The notes below the pieces were generated by a model that saw only the letters and a list, made by a program, of their open reading frames with translations, had not been told where the DNA came from and ran no database searches. Source: DAOUTY01 sp964453665 (GTDB taxonomy: Bacteria > Chloroflexota > Dehalococcoidia > SZUA-161). Taken from it: a stretch of 64,000 nt of DNA. Each line of letters begins with the position of its first letter. The stretch's first letter is position 1. The translations under genes and the position numbers were made by a program. The stretch covers positions 1-64,000 of the forward strand of contig CAYVQT010000001.1 in NCBI GenBank assembly GCA_964453665.1. Reading direction: 5' to 3'. This document shows positions 45,243 through 53,997 of this stretch, piece by piece.

Positions 45243-46277
45243 CTATAAGTTCGAAGCCGCCTCATCCACAGGGGGCCGGACAAGCTCGGCGTATCCGGTA
45301 CCTGAAACCGCCTCGCCGTCCAATCTCCCCATTACGTCTGTGCTCCCCTCCCAGAAAGGGAAGATGGAAGCCGACAGGCTTTCTAACATACGAATTTCCT
45401 GCTGAGGGTACCGGGCTCTTACGGTCAAATCCAGATCGCTTGATTTTTCGCGAACCCTCCAGGCGGTCCCGTACTCTCTACCGCTATCAGGCGAAACCCA
45501 GGAATCTAACCTCTCCAGCGTGAATCTGCGCGTATGATGAATTGAACTGTCAGGGTACATTATCGTCAGGTCCCGCGACTCAACCGACTCACTGAGGTTG
45601 ACGATATGCCAGAAAATTATCTCGGTATTATTTTCAAGCTGGATGCAGAACCAGTCCCAGCCGCCCCTGCCCAGAGAGGCCATCCACTGGTGATCGATGA
45701 CGCCGATTCCCTCAACATCCAAAGTCTTTCCCCGCAATTCGATCTGGCCCCCGGCGTGAAGCCTGGTGAGGGAGTAGTAGTAAGAGTCCCCCCCGCTCCA
45801 CCTCACCACACCCTCACCACAGCCCGGCAGTGGTGGCTTCTCCGAAGCGGCTCTTAAATTGAGGCCGATCTCGGGTCCGTGCGACTCAAGGCAATAGGAG
45901 AATGAACCGTTTTCTGTCCGGTACCAGTGATCGCGGCCCCAGCGAAGATCGAAGAAACCCTCAGCCTGATGCAGGGCCGATCCTGAAACTGCGTGATAGA
46001 ACTGCTCAACCGAAAAATCGGAAATAGCGATAATTCTTACCCCGACACTGAAGTAAGCTGCCATAACGCCATATTGCCCACCCCGAGAATCGGCAAGGTT
46101 GAAGTGTCCATACCACCATTCGACCGAGAAATCCGGGTGCGCCCCCTCGTCTTCCGGGAAGCGGACTCTGGGCGTGCTGAACGAACGGGAACCCCTTCGC
46201 ATCACGGACACTTTAGGTAGCTGAACGCCCTTTGTCAAGTAGGGACTATTCGCGAACCGTCCCTGCGATTCCAACAA
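45243..46277 (-). CDS. CrtC/AttH lipocalin-like protein
   Basis: A 344-residue protein resembling carotenoid 1,2-hydratase (CrtC), kievitone hydratase and AttH, which carry two lipocalin-like barrels. Matching blocks are DFSVEWWYGHFNL, GIGVIDHQWMASLG, GWDWFCIQLENNTE and VSGTGYAELV. No carotenoid genes are nearby, so the substrate is open. The frame opens with TTG 46277 immediately after the upstream stop, without a good Shine-Dalgarno; ATG 46202 is an alternative that would keep the conserved part. It is probably cotranscribed with the GH63-like gene. Confidence 0.75.
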   Translation of the reverse strand: MLESQGRFANSPYLTKGVQLPKVSVMRRGSRSFSTPRVRFPEDEGAHPDFSVEWWYGHFNLADSRGGQYGVMAAYFSVGVRIIAISDFSVEQFYHAVSGSALHQAEGFFDLRWGRDHWYRTENGSFSYCLESHGPEIGLNLRAASEKPPLPGCGEGVVRWSGGDSYYYSLTRLHAGGQIELRGKTLDVEGIGVIDHQWMASLGRGGWDWFCIQLENNTEIIFWHIVNLSESVESRDLTIMYPDSSIHHTRRFTLERLDSWVSPDSGREYGTAWRVREKSSDLDLTVRARYPQQEIRMLESLSASIFPFWEGSTDVMGRLDGEAVSGTGYAELVRPPVDEAASNL

Positions 46278-47501
46278 TCACATGACAGCCGTTAAAGTGG
46301 ACCATCCGAAATCTCTCTCGCCTCCCCCCTCGCCGGTAAGAGGGTTAAAGTACTCCCGGAACCCGGAGCGTTCAACGAGCTCCCTGCTGCGCACGGCGAC
46401 CGTTTCCGCCAGTTCGTCATAACCGTGCCTCTTCAGGCCCTCCACTATCAGCCAGTTGGTATTTATCCACGTGGGGCCGCGCCAGAGATACCACCGGGAC
46501 CCCGGTCGAAAGTGACGGCTGCTCTTAGGAACAGAGGGAACAGGATAACGAAGCCAGAACTCATCGGGGTCTGTTAAGTGACTTACCAGAGCGTCATATT
46601 CCTGCCCGGGCATATTGCCAAGCGCCAGCGGCATGAGACAGGATATGCCCGGCTCCGGGACAAGCCTCCCCGTGCTCACGTCAACGTCGAAATAGAGACC
46701 GGAATCCGGATCGCGACACTCATTTAGAATCGCCTTTTCCACATCTTCACCGCGTGTGCGGAAATGCTCCGCCTTTGAGCGCTCACCTGTTGCGGTATAC
46801 ATTTTACCCAGCGCTTCCAGCCCCATAGCGTAGACCGTATTGAACAGCACCTCCCTGACATTGAAATAGCCTCTTTTTACGATTTCCACCGGATCAAACC
46901 TATGCCGGGCTAGCTTCCACTCCGATATATAGAGTGCGACATATAAACCAAACGGGAATCTCGCGGGCCAACCCATGAGCCGGTCGAAGCCAGGCTTATG
47001 GTCCAGGCCGCATTCCCAGGGGGATAAGATTGAGACCAGGCTGGAGCTTCCGAAACGGCGCCGTGTCCCAAGCCACTCGAAGTGCCTCTCCAGAAGCGGG
47101 AGGGTCTCCCGCAGGAAGCCGGTGTCCTCGCTCTTCTGCCAGATCTCCCTGACGGCCAGCGCAACGACCGGCGGCTGCACCAGAGGGGAGCGGCCGGGCT
47201 GCGGCCAGTACCTCCTGAACATGCGGACCGCCGGAGAAACCAGGCCCAGGTCATGGAAAACGATGTGAGGCAGAGTGCCGTCGGGCAGCATCTCTGACAG
47301 AAGAGTGGATACCTCTTCTCCGGCGAGGTCTACTCTGCCCAGCCGGCAGTTGACGATGGCATGAAACGAGGAGTCCCAGGACCACTGATGAGGGTACTTC
47401 CTCCGCGACGGGGCGACATAGTAGTAGTCCCTGCCCCTTTTAGCGTTACCGTCCAGAAGCTCTCTGGCTTTATCCTGCAAACTTGAATCCACTTTAGACA
47501 A
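46278..47501 (-). CDS. GH63-like glycoside hydrolase (mannosylglycerate hydrolase-like)
   Basis: A 407-residue (alpha/alpha)6-barrel hydrolase. The motifs HQWSWDSSFHAI, WRGPTWINTNWLI and EYFNPLTGEGGGERDFGWS match the GH63/MGH group, including the acid Asp in WSWDS and the base Glu in GERDFGWS. It lacks the long N-terminal domain of eukaryotic GH63, like bacterial mannosylglycerate hydrolases that recycle compatible solutes. There is no signal peptide, so it acts in the cytoplasm. The CrtC-like gene begins directly at its stop codon. Confidence 0.78.
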   Translation of the reverse strand: MSKVDSSLQDKARELLDGNAKRGRDYYYVAPSRRKYPHQWSWDSSFHAIVNCRLGRVDLAGEEVSTLLSEMLPDGTLPHIVFHDLGLVSPAVRMFRRYWPQPGRSPLVQPPVVALAVREIWQKSEDTGFLRETLPLLERHFEWLGTRRRFGSSSLVSILSPWECGLDHKPGFDRLMGWPARFPFGLYVALYISEWKLARHRFDPVEIVKRGYFNVREVLFNTVYAMGLEALGKMYTATGERSKAEHFRTRGEDVEKAILNECRDPDSGLYFDVDVSTGRLVPEPGISCLMPLALGNMPGQEYDALVSHLTDPDEFWLRYPVPSVPKSSRHFRPGSRWYLWRGPTWINTNWLIVEGLKRHGYDELAETVAVRSRELVERSGFREYFNPLTGEGGGERDFGWSTLTAVM

Positions 47502-47562
47502 GGATAGAGCATAACGGCCTGTTATTCAATCTACAGAAGAATGAAACGCCGCCTGGCTTTGT

Positions 47563-47571
47563 GGTATGATA
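47563..47571 (+). promoter_or_regulatory. possible extended -10 promoter of the MFS gene
   Basis: TGG-TATGAT is an extended -10 element about 75 nt before the MFS start. The -35 region is poor. Confidence 0.35.
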
Positions 47572-47645
47572 GCATTTAATATGTCTCGTTGAGGAGAGGG
47601 ATTCTCAGCGATAGGTTCATAGATAGACGCGGTTAAAAACAAGGC

Positions 47646-49265
47646 ATGGCGCAAGAGCAAGATAACCCGGAAACACAGCCGGGAATAATCGGCATCCGCT
47701 CGCTGCCCAGACGGCAGATAATCATCACACTAACTGGCGTGATGCTGGCCATGTTCCTGGGCTCGCTGGACCAGACGATTGTCGGCACCGCTATGCCGCG
47801 GATAATAACCGACCTCGGCGGATTCGCCCACTACACCTGGGTGACTACAGCCTACATAATCGCCTCGACCATTACAGTACCGATAACAGGTAAGCTGACC
47901 GATATGTACGGCCGCAAGTGGTTCTACATCGCAGGACTTGTAATCTTTGTAACGGGCTCCCTCCTCTGCGGCCTCAGCCAGACGATGACGCAAATTATTA
48001 TATTCCGGGGATTGCAGGGCTTCGGCGGCGGAATCATGATGGCCAACGCATTCATCACCGTCGGCGACCTTTTCCCGCCCGCCGAACGGGGTAAGTACCA
48101 GGGCCTCATGACAGGGGTGTTCGGAATATCCTCCGTCATAGGGCCGACGCTAGGCGGATTCATAACCGACAACCTGTCCTGGCACTGGGTCTTCTTCGTC
48201 AATGTCCCTCTCGGGATAATAATCATCGGCCTGTTCATATTCTTTTTCCCCAATTTCCGACCCAGCAATGCGAAGCCCAAGATCGACTATCCCGGCATAG
48301 TAACCCTTATACTCGCCGTGGTGCCGACGATGCTCGCCCTGACCTGGGCAGGCGTCGAATATCCCTGGGTCTCCGTTCCCATCATCAGTATGTTTGTCTT
48401 CTCGGCAGCCATGACCGCCCTGTTCATAATAATAGAGGGTCGAAGCGAAGAACCCATCATCCCCCTGTGGATTTTCAAGAACAGGATTATAGGTATCTCA
48501 ACGATAGTTATATTTATCACAGGTATCGGGATGTTCGGCGGTATTATCTTTGTCCCGCTTTTCTTCCAGGGGGTACTCGGGTTATCCGCCACCGCCAGCG
48601 GCAGCTTTCTAACTCCTATGATGCTGGGAGTAGTAGCGGGCGCTCTGGTCTCAGGGCAGGTGCTGTCACGTGCCGGAGGGCACTACCGTCTACAGGGCAT
48701 GTTCGGCCTGGCCCTCATGGCGCTGGGCATGGGACTGCTCTCCACAATGACGGTTGAAACCAGCTATGCGAGGGCCGTGTCCTACATAGTTATAACAGGC
48801 CTGGGACTGGGCATCACCATGCCCCTCTATACCATCGCTGTCCAAAACGCAGTCCCTTACGCGGTTATGGGAGTGGCCACGTCCTCCACCGCTTTCTTCC
48901 GTTCCATCGGCGGTGCGCTGGGGCTTGCTATCTTGGGCTCCGTAATGAACAACCATTTCGCCTCCGATCTCGTCAGCCGAATCTCCCCCGAGGCGAAAGA
49001 AATAATCTCGCCGGAGCCGCTGGACTCCCTGGCTCATAATCCCCAGGCACTGCTCGATCCCGAGGCTGCGGAACAGTTGAGGAGCTTCTTCGATCCTTTC
49101 GGGCAGCAGGGGGCAGCGCTCTTCGAGCATGTATTGGAGGCTCTGAAGCTGGCCCTCGACTCCGCCATCACTCAGGTCTTCTTTATCGGGCTTATTATCA
49201 TCGCCATCGCCTGGGTAGTTAACCTCTTTATCAAGGAAATTCCCCTCCGCAAAACGCACGTTTGA
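47646..49265 (+). CDS. DHA2-family MFS multidrug exporter (EmrB/QacA type)
   Basis: A 539-residue proton-driven exporter with about 14 membrane helices. Motif D1 is LDQTIVGTAMPRI, motif A is GKLTDMYGRKWF, and motif C (antiporter) is SVIGPTLGGFITD. A periplasmic or loop insertion near residues 440-490 precedes the last helix. The length fits DHA2. Drug specificity cannot be inferred. The Shine-Dalgarno (AAGG) is very close to ATG 47646, so the start is only moderately sure. Confidence 0.93.
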   Translation: MAQEQDNPETQPGIIGIRSLPRRQIIITLTGVMLAMFLGSLDQTIVGTAMPRIITDLGGFAHYTWVTTAYIIASTITVPITGKLTDMYGRKWFYIAGLVIFVTGSLLCGLSQTMTQIIIFRGLQGFGGGIMMANAFITVGDLFPPAERGKYQGLMTGVFGISSVIGPTLGGFITDNLSWHWVFFVNVPLGIIIIGLFIFFFPNFRPSNAKPKIDYPGIVTLILAVVPTMLALTWAGVEYPWVSVPIISMFVFSAAMTALFIIIEGRSEEPIIPLWIFKNRIIGISTIVIFITGIGMFGGIIFVPLFFQGVLGLSATASGSFLTPMMLGVVAGALVSGQVLSRAGGHYRLQGMFGLALMALGMGLLSTMTVETSYARAVSYIVITGLGLGITMPLYTIAVQNAVPYAVMGVATSSTAFFRSIGGALGLAILGSVMNNHFASDLVSRISPEAKEIISPEPLDSLAHNPQALLDPEAAEQLRSFFDPFGQQGAALFEHVLEALKLALDSAITQVFFIGLIIIAIAWVVNLFIKEIPLRKTHV

Positions 49266-49417
49266 GGAGGGGGCCGATCCAGCCAGCCAAACATTCTGAC
49301 GTCTGGACGTCTGGTATTCTGATGGCAAAGCGTCAGGGCGTTCACGGCCATACCTGTAGAGGATAGAGGAAGCCTTTCAGTTATGCAGGTGTTTCAAAGT
49401 AGCTAAGCGTAACGCGT

Positions 49418-50074
49418 TCAGCAGATAAATCTCTCGTGGTTATCCAGAAAGCCAGCAAGGAATGAATCGGTGAGCACTGGTCGGCCCTGCTTTTTGGAGA
49501 ACAAGGTGACCTGGCTCCGGTACTCGTTTATCGCCTGCTTCTTAAGGTGGAGGGTTTCGGTTATATCGACTTCCGTCTGCCTCGCTTTTTCCCCACGGTA
49601 TCCCGCTTCATTCGCCCACACTATGTACCGGTATCTCTGAGGGAAGAAATCCACCGTTTTCAGTGCAGCCTCCACCACATCACAGGCAGCACGATGGGTT
49701 CTGTGCGAGTCAGCCTCATCGGGATAGTAGACCTCATCAGGACGCAAACCCAGCAGGATTTGCCTCACCTTGCCCTCGGCAACCTTATTCTTGAGCCCCA
49801 GACCGCCATACGCAATATCCAAAAAAACAAGATTGTCTGGCTTTATACCCAGTATTTTCGCAGCCTCTCTGGCTTCCTGCTTCCTGATCGGCGCCAGTTC
49901 CTGCGGCGAGGGATCCGTGCTTATACCCAGGGTATGCAGATGCGAATTCCTGCCGTCGGTCAGAAATACTACGTGAATATCCTCTCCCTGACGTGCCTTT
50001 TTAGTTATTGTGCCGCCGCACGCCAGTGTCTCATCATCGGGGTGGGGGGCAAATATCAGCACTACCCTTGACAA
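49418..50074 (-). CDS. PIG-L (LmbE) family deacetylase
   Basis: A 218-residue zinc-dependent N-acetylglucosaminyl deacetylase-like enzyme. The motif APHPDDETLACGGTI has the zinc ligands, and the second ligand site is in DSHRTHRAAC. Substrates in the family include GlcNAc-inositol and bacillithiol precursors; none can be chosen here. The start is TTG 50074 with GAGG about 10 nt upstream. It is a single-gene unit next to the repeat at 50146. Confidence 0.92.
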   Translation of the reverse strand: MSRVVLIFAPHPDDETLACGGTITKKARQGEDIHVVFLTDGRNSHLHTLGISTDPSPQELAPIRKQEAREAAKILGIKPDNLVFLDIAYGGLGLKNKVAEGKVRQILLGLRPDEVYYPDEADSHRTHRAACDVVEAALKTVDFFPQRYRYIVWANEAGYRGEKARQTEVDITETLHLKKQAINEYRSQVTLFSKKQGRPVLTDSFLAGFLDNHERFIC

Positions 50075-50145
50075 TTCGGGATGTCCTCAGACCTCGAGTT
50101 CAAGCCATAACAAAGCGGGGGTACCAAGGGTATTCCAGCTAACCC

Positions 50146-50175
50146 GTTGCCACAGGAGTGGCAACGCTACATGGC
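50146..50175. repeat. 30-nt repeat, left boundary of the DUF488 cassette
   Basis: An inverted repeat GTTGCCAC-agga-GTGGCAAC is followed by gctacatggc. The copy at 52265-52293 has the same orientation and one mismatch over 29 nt. The AT-richer DUF488/dual-OB cassette lies between the two copies. Confidence 0.8.
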
Positions 50176-50278
50176 CTACATATTATTTGAGTAAATTCCA
50201 TATATCAAACCAACCAATTATAAAGGGCGAGATTTGTAATGAATTTCAACAATGTTTACCCTGCCAGCATTTCTATTT

Positions 50279-51232
50279 TTATGGTTCTAATCCTAATCTT
50301 TGTAAGCGGGAACGAATAGCGCCTTGTTTCCTTTGGAAAGCATCTGCCAATTCCTCAACTGTTTTACCTTTAAAATACTCATCCCTAAGAATAGTATCAT
50401 CATCTTTCGTCCACTTTGTATATGCCCTTGCGTGTTTCTTACGAATTTCCTCAACATCATATGATTTCTCTCTACTATTTTGCGGCAGTATTTCAAAGTC
50501 AGCGAATGATCTACCCCCCAGGTAATCAGGGAAGGTGTGTATTCCAGTAACCTGCATCCAGCATCTTAGGTTAGAGCTACCATCACTTGGAGCCCAGGGG
50601 CGAGCCAAGCCTAGGCGAAGATACAAGCGATCAACATTTTTAAGAAGGTCTGTGATATGTCTTGACGCAGATAAAGGAGAGTTATGGTGATCTACCTCAA
50701 CGTCACAGAATTGTCGAAATGCCAAATCAGAAATAGTTATGTTGTTATATTGGCCGCCTGTTTGATCCGTGAATAAGATTCTGTATCGTCGTTCACCAGA
50801 CCACTCTCGGAGATCTACACTGATTACTTCCACCCAAGACACTGTCCCAAGAGACCTCGTATTCGCTCCAGGCTCCACCCAACGATTCTCCTGCAGGCAG
50901 CCATTGTATATATCCTGAACCGAGTGAAAGGAGCTTGCTTTTAGCACTTCCTCCCACTCAGCGTCAGTGCATAAGCCCTCATAAATGGCCGACTTTGGAT
51001 CAAAGCCTAAGTCTTCGATATGTGGAGGTTTGAGTGGAACTTTACGCAAGCTAAATCTGACTTTAGCTCTTGGCCGAATAGCGAGTTTGCCTTCGATATA
51101 GAGATGCTCTCTTAGCACTCCAGGTGGCTGTAACACAGGGCGGATAGTCTGGGAATATTGGTCTATTCCTACAATGCAGACACCCTCTCCCCTCATATGC
51201 GTCAAGTCGGTTATCACTATTGTCTTCTGCAT
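50279..51232 (-). CDS. dual-OB-like protein with C-terminal SANT/Myb-like helix-turn-helix
   Basis: A 317-residue protein. The N-terminal 240 residues (IVITDLTHMRGEGVCIVGID, RPVLQPPGVL, RAKVRFSLRKV) resemble the dual-OB (DuOB) type of nucleic-acid-associated domain, as I recall it. The C-terminal 45 residues (WTKDDDTILRDEYFKGKTVE, then AIRSRLQRLGL) form a SANT/Myb-like DNA-binding unit. It lies 12 nt after the second DUF488 gene on the same strand, so all three are one operon. A DNA-reading partner for the DUF488 proteins is inferred. Codon and base use are AT-richer than the flanks. Confidence 0.65.
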   Translation of the reverse strand: MQKTIVITDLTHMRGEGVCIVGIDQYSQTIRPVLQPPGVLREHLYIEGKLAIRPRAKVRFSLRKVPLKPPHIEDLGFDPKSAIYEGLCTDAEWEEVLKASSFHSVQDIYNGCLQENRWVEPGANTRSLGTVSWVEVISVDLREWSGERRYRILFTDQTGGQYNNITISDLAFRQFCDVEVDHHNSPLSASRHITDLLKNVDRLYLRLGLARPWAPSDGSSNLRCWMQVTGIHTFPDYLGGRSFADFEILPQNSREKSYDVEEIRKKHARAYTKWTKDDDTILRDEYFKGKTVEELADAFQRKQGAIRSRLQRLGLEP

Positions 51233-51244
51233 TTACAGCCTGAC

Positions 51245-51682
51245 TCAGAGGTGTTCGATATCAGCTCCTGCAAGCATTGAACGTACTAGGTATTCTGCCG
51301 CAAGTCGTCGATGGCAGTGATCGGGTTCTGCCTCGCTGCAAAGTAGGACGACCCCCCCATCAAATAACGCTGGATCTAAATTGTGCTCAACTTGGCGCTG
51401 CTTAATTAGCTCTAAATAACTTTTCTCGAATTTCGCCCAATCTCCTGTTTTGCGGTACTCACTTAGAATTGAGTCATCTGGTGCCAATATTGGCACTTCG
51501 TGATATTCCATATTGACAATCTGTCTAAGAAAATAGCGCAGGTCATTCCTCTTCGTAAAACCAGCCAATTGAGATTTATTGTTAAGCCGAATATCTAAAA
51601 GATATCTCGCACCACTAAGGCGCAGAGCTTCAAAGAATTCTTCAGCCGCTTTCTTAGTAAAACCAATAGTATATATGGTCAA
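51245..51682 (-). CDS. DUF488 family protein (second copy)
   Basis: A 145-residue DUF488 protein. It begins TIYTIGFTKKAAEEFFEAL, keeps the DIR motif (LLDIRLNNKSQ) and the Cys/His motif LLCSEAEPDHCHRRLAAEYL. The usual GHS is GFT here. The start is TTG 51682, which overlaps the upstream stop as TTGA and has GGGAG 7 nt before it; the frame open to 51742 overlaps the previous gene. DUF488 chemistry is unknown; the conserved Cys and His suggest an enzyme acting on nucleic acid or nucleotides (inference). Confidence 0.82.
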   Translation of the reverse strand: MTIYTIGFTKKAAEEFFEALRLSGARYLLDIRLNNKSQLAGFTKRNDLRYFLRQIVNMEYHEVPILAPDDSILSEYRKTGDWAKFEKSYLELIKQRQVEHNLDPALFDGGVVLLCSEAEPDHCHRRLAAEYLVRSMLAGADIEHL

Positions 51683-52209
51683 GATAAATCTCCCAAAGGA
51701 AATGCAAGTTGATTGGTTTCTACCCCTACCCTCTCCTTCCAAAGCTCCTCATCGGTTTGAATTTGTCCGTTACCCCGAATATGCAAGAGCTTAATACCTT
51801 CTCGTCGTAAACCCTCGCCAACTAGCAAATTTCGATGGCAAGAGGAAGGATTCTCTTCAGCACACATCACACAGATACGATGCTTCTTCGAACCTTCTAG
51901 AAGTCTCCTAAGACCTTTTTGGAACAACGCTTTGCTTTGCATCGCCTTATAGTCCGTCTGCCCTGTTTGAGGGTTGTAGCAATCTGGGTCATCAGGGCGG
52001 CCTCCTAATACATCGCCTAGATATAGATATTTGATATTCGCCGCTTCAAGAATCTGCTTCAAATCACGCGGATTTGCATACGATACCCAAGAACTACTAG
52101 GATTGCTCCTTACGTCTACAAGAACCTTAATCTTAGCCTCAGTCAGCAATCGTACAAATGTCTCAGATGAATGATTACTATGGCCTATTGTATATATAGT
52201 ATTACTCAT
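51679..52209 (-). CDS. DUF488 family protein (first copy)
   Basis: A 176-residue DUF488 protein with canonical motifs: TIYTIGHSNHSSETF, VLVDVRSNPSS, YLGDVLGGRP, and VMCAEENPSSCHRNLL. It is the first gene of the minus-strand DUF488-DUF488-dual-OB operon; the second DUF488 gene overlaps its stop by 4 nt. The two DUF488 proteins are only distantly alike, so they are likely complementary subunits rather than a recent duplication. No clear promoter was found; AGAGG lies about 11 nt before ATG 52209. Confidence 0.88.
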   Translation of the reverse strand: MSNTIYTIGHSNHSSETFVRLLTEAKIKVLVDVRSNPSSSWVSYANPRDLKQILEAANIKYLYLGDVLGGRPDDPDCYNPQTGQTDYKAMQSKALFQKGLRRLLEGSKKHRICVMCAEENPSSCHRNLLVGEGLRREGIKLLHIRGNGQIQTDEELWKERVGVETNQLAFPLGDLS

Positions 52210-52264
52210 CTGGTCAAGTTACCTCTTACAAAACTAACTCAATTCCCATTGCAAAGCGAACTCT

Positions 52265-52293
52265 TTGCCACGGGAGTGGCAACGCTACATGGC
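52265..52293. repeat. 29-nt repeat, right boundary of the DUF488 cassette
   Basis: Matches 50146-50175 in the same orientation. Its last base is the first base of the hisB stop triplet on the plus strand, so the cassette begins exactly where the histidine operon ends. Confidence 0.8.
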
Positions 52294-52889
52294 TATATCG
52301 TCCCCTTTGTGCTGGGGACCTCGCCTTCACGCCGTTCGTCTATCATGGTAGCAGCGTCCAGCGACCTCGCCAGCGCCTTAAACAGCGCCTCCACTTTGTG
52401 ATGGTCGTTCCTGCCGCTGAGAAGCCTGGCGTGCAGGCTGAGTTTCGCTTCCGTGGCGAAAGTCTCCAGGAAATGCCGTATGAGATCGGTATCCAGGCCG
52501 CTTATGTCCCGCCCCTCGAGCGGAGCCTCGACAGTAGCGTGGCCTCTGCCGCTTATGTCAACTGCCACCAGGGCCAGCGCTTCGTCCATAGGCACCACAG
52601 CGTGTCCCATCCTGACTATGCCTTTACGCTCCCCCAGCGCCTGATCAAACGCCTGACCCAGACATATGGCGACGTCCTCCAGGGTATGATGCTGCCCCAC
52701 ATCGAGATCGCCTTTCGCTTCGACACCTATATCGAAAAGGCCGTGCCTCGCTATCTGGTCTATGAGATGGTCGAGCATCCCTATGCCCGTGCTCGCCCGG
52801 CATCTGCCCCTGCCGTCCACTATAAGCTCAAGCTCGACCCTGGTCTCGCCGGTCTCGCGTTTGATGGTAGCTTTCCTCTCAGCAGCCAT
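52293..52889 (-). CDS. hisB: imidazoleglycerol-phosphate dehydratase
   Basis: A 198-residue Mn-dependent dehydratase for the sixth step of histidine synthesis. Signatures: GIGMLDHLIDQIARHG, DVGQHHTLEDVAICLGQAF and GRNDHHKVEALFKALARSL, with all metal histidines present. It is the monofunctional form, without a HisB phosphatase domain. ATG 52889 lies 1 nt after the hisC stop, with GGAGG upstream. It is the last gene of the his operon. Confidence 0.96.
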   Translation of the reverse strand: MAAERKATIKRETGETRVELELIVDGRGRCRASTGIGMLDHLIDQIARHGLFDIGVEAKGDLDVGQHHTLEDVAICLGQAFDQALGERKGIVRMGHAVVPMDEALALVAVDISGRGHATVEAPLEGRDISGLDTDLIRHFLETFATEAKLSLHARLLSGRNDHHKVEALFKALARSLDAATMIDERREGEVPSTKGTI

Positions 52890-52890
52890 C

Positions 52891-53997
52891 TTACCCTCCT
52901 TCCCACTTAGCCAGCGCTTCAATAAGGGCATCGGTGTGCTCAGGCTTTCCCACACTTATGCGCAGCATATTCCTCAGCAGCGGGGTATCGAAGTATCTGA
53001 TGAAAATGCCCTTTGTCTCGAGTCCCTGCTTTATCTCCCGGGCGTCACCCCCGGCAACCTTACAGAGGATGAAATTCGCCTCGGAAGGCAGGGGTATAAG
53101 CACACCCTGTTCTTTCAACATCATCGAGAGCCGCTCACGCTCGGCAATGATCGCCTTGACCCTGTCTCGAAGATATTCTACGTCGGCCAGCGACTCCTTT
53201 ACCGCAATCATCGCCGCTATGTTCACATTGTAGGGTATTTTTATCCTGCGTATAAGCTCAGCTACTTCGGTGGGAAATATGCCGTAGCCGGCGCGCAGAC
53301 CGCCCAGACCTGCCCATTTGCTGAACGAGCGCAGGACTATAAGATTCGGGTATTCGGGGACCAGAGGGGCAAAGGTCTTCCGGCTGAACTCATAGTACGC
53401 CTCATCTACAACCACGATCACCCCGGTATCCAATAATTCAAGTATAGCGTTTGCCGGGGTAGTGTTCCCGGTGGGGTTGTTGGGGGAGGCGATGAATACA
53501 ACCTTTGTCCGCTCATCTATTGCCGCTTTCACACCGGCAACGTCCACCGCATAGGCATCGTCGCGGGACACGGCGACCGCTTCACCACCGCAGACCTCCG
53601 TGCTGAAAAGGTACATACCGAAGGTAGGCACACAGTTGACCACCTTATCCCCGGGCTCCAGAAAGACACGTAAAACCAGGTCGATGAGCTCGTCGCTGCC
53701 GCTGCCTGCCACGATATGCCTGCGGCTAACACCAGCATACCTCTCCAATGGCTCCTGAAGCTCACCATGCAGGGGATCGGGGTATATATGATAGAAAGGG
53801 TAGTCCGCCAGAGCACTGCGTACACGGGGAGAGCAGCCATAAGGGTTTTCATTGCCGTCCAGCTTTATCAGCTTCTCAACGGGAACGCCTGAGCGCTCGC
53901 TGAGCACCTCTAACGGCGCGATGGGCTCATAGGGCTCGAAGTCCCTTAAATCACCTCTGACGAGGCTCTCAACACCCCTGATGGGATCGTAGGTCAC
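52891..53997 (-). CDS. hisC: histidinol-phosphate aminotransferase
   Basis: A 368-residue class-I/II PLP aminotransferase. Key parts: KLDGNENPYGCSP, ASPNNPTGNTTP, DEAYYEFS and the Schiff-base lysine in LRSFSKWAGLGGLRAGYG. The start is GTG 53997, overlapping the hisD stop (GTGA), with GGGGAGG about 8 nt upstream. Confidence 0.95.
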   Translation of the reverse strand: MTYDPIRGVESLVRGDLRDFEPYEPIAPLEVLSERSGVPVEKLIKLDGNENPYGCSPRVRSALADYPFYHIYPDPLHGELQEPLERYAGVSRRHIVAGSGSDELIDLVLRVFLEPGDKVVNCVPTFGMYLFSTEVCGGEAVAVSRDDAYAVDVAGVKAAIDERTKVVFIASPNNPTGNTTPANAILELLDTGVIVVVDEAYYEFSRKTFAPLVPEYPNLIVLRSFSKWAGLGGLRAGYGIFPTEVAELIRRIKIPYNVNIAAMIAVKESLADVEYLRDRVKAIIAERERLSMMLKEQGVLIPLPSEANFILCKVAGGDAREIKQGLETKGIFIRYFDTPLLRNMLRISVGKPEHTDALIEALAKWEGG

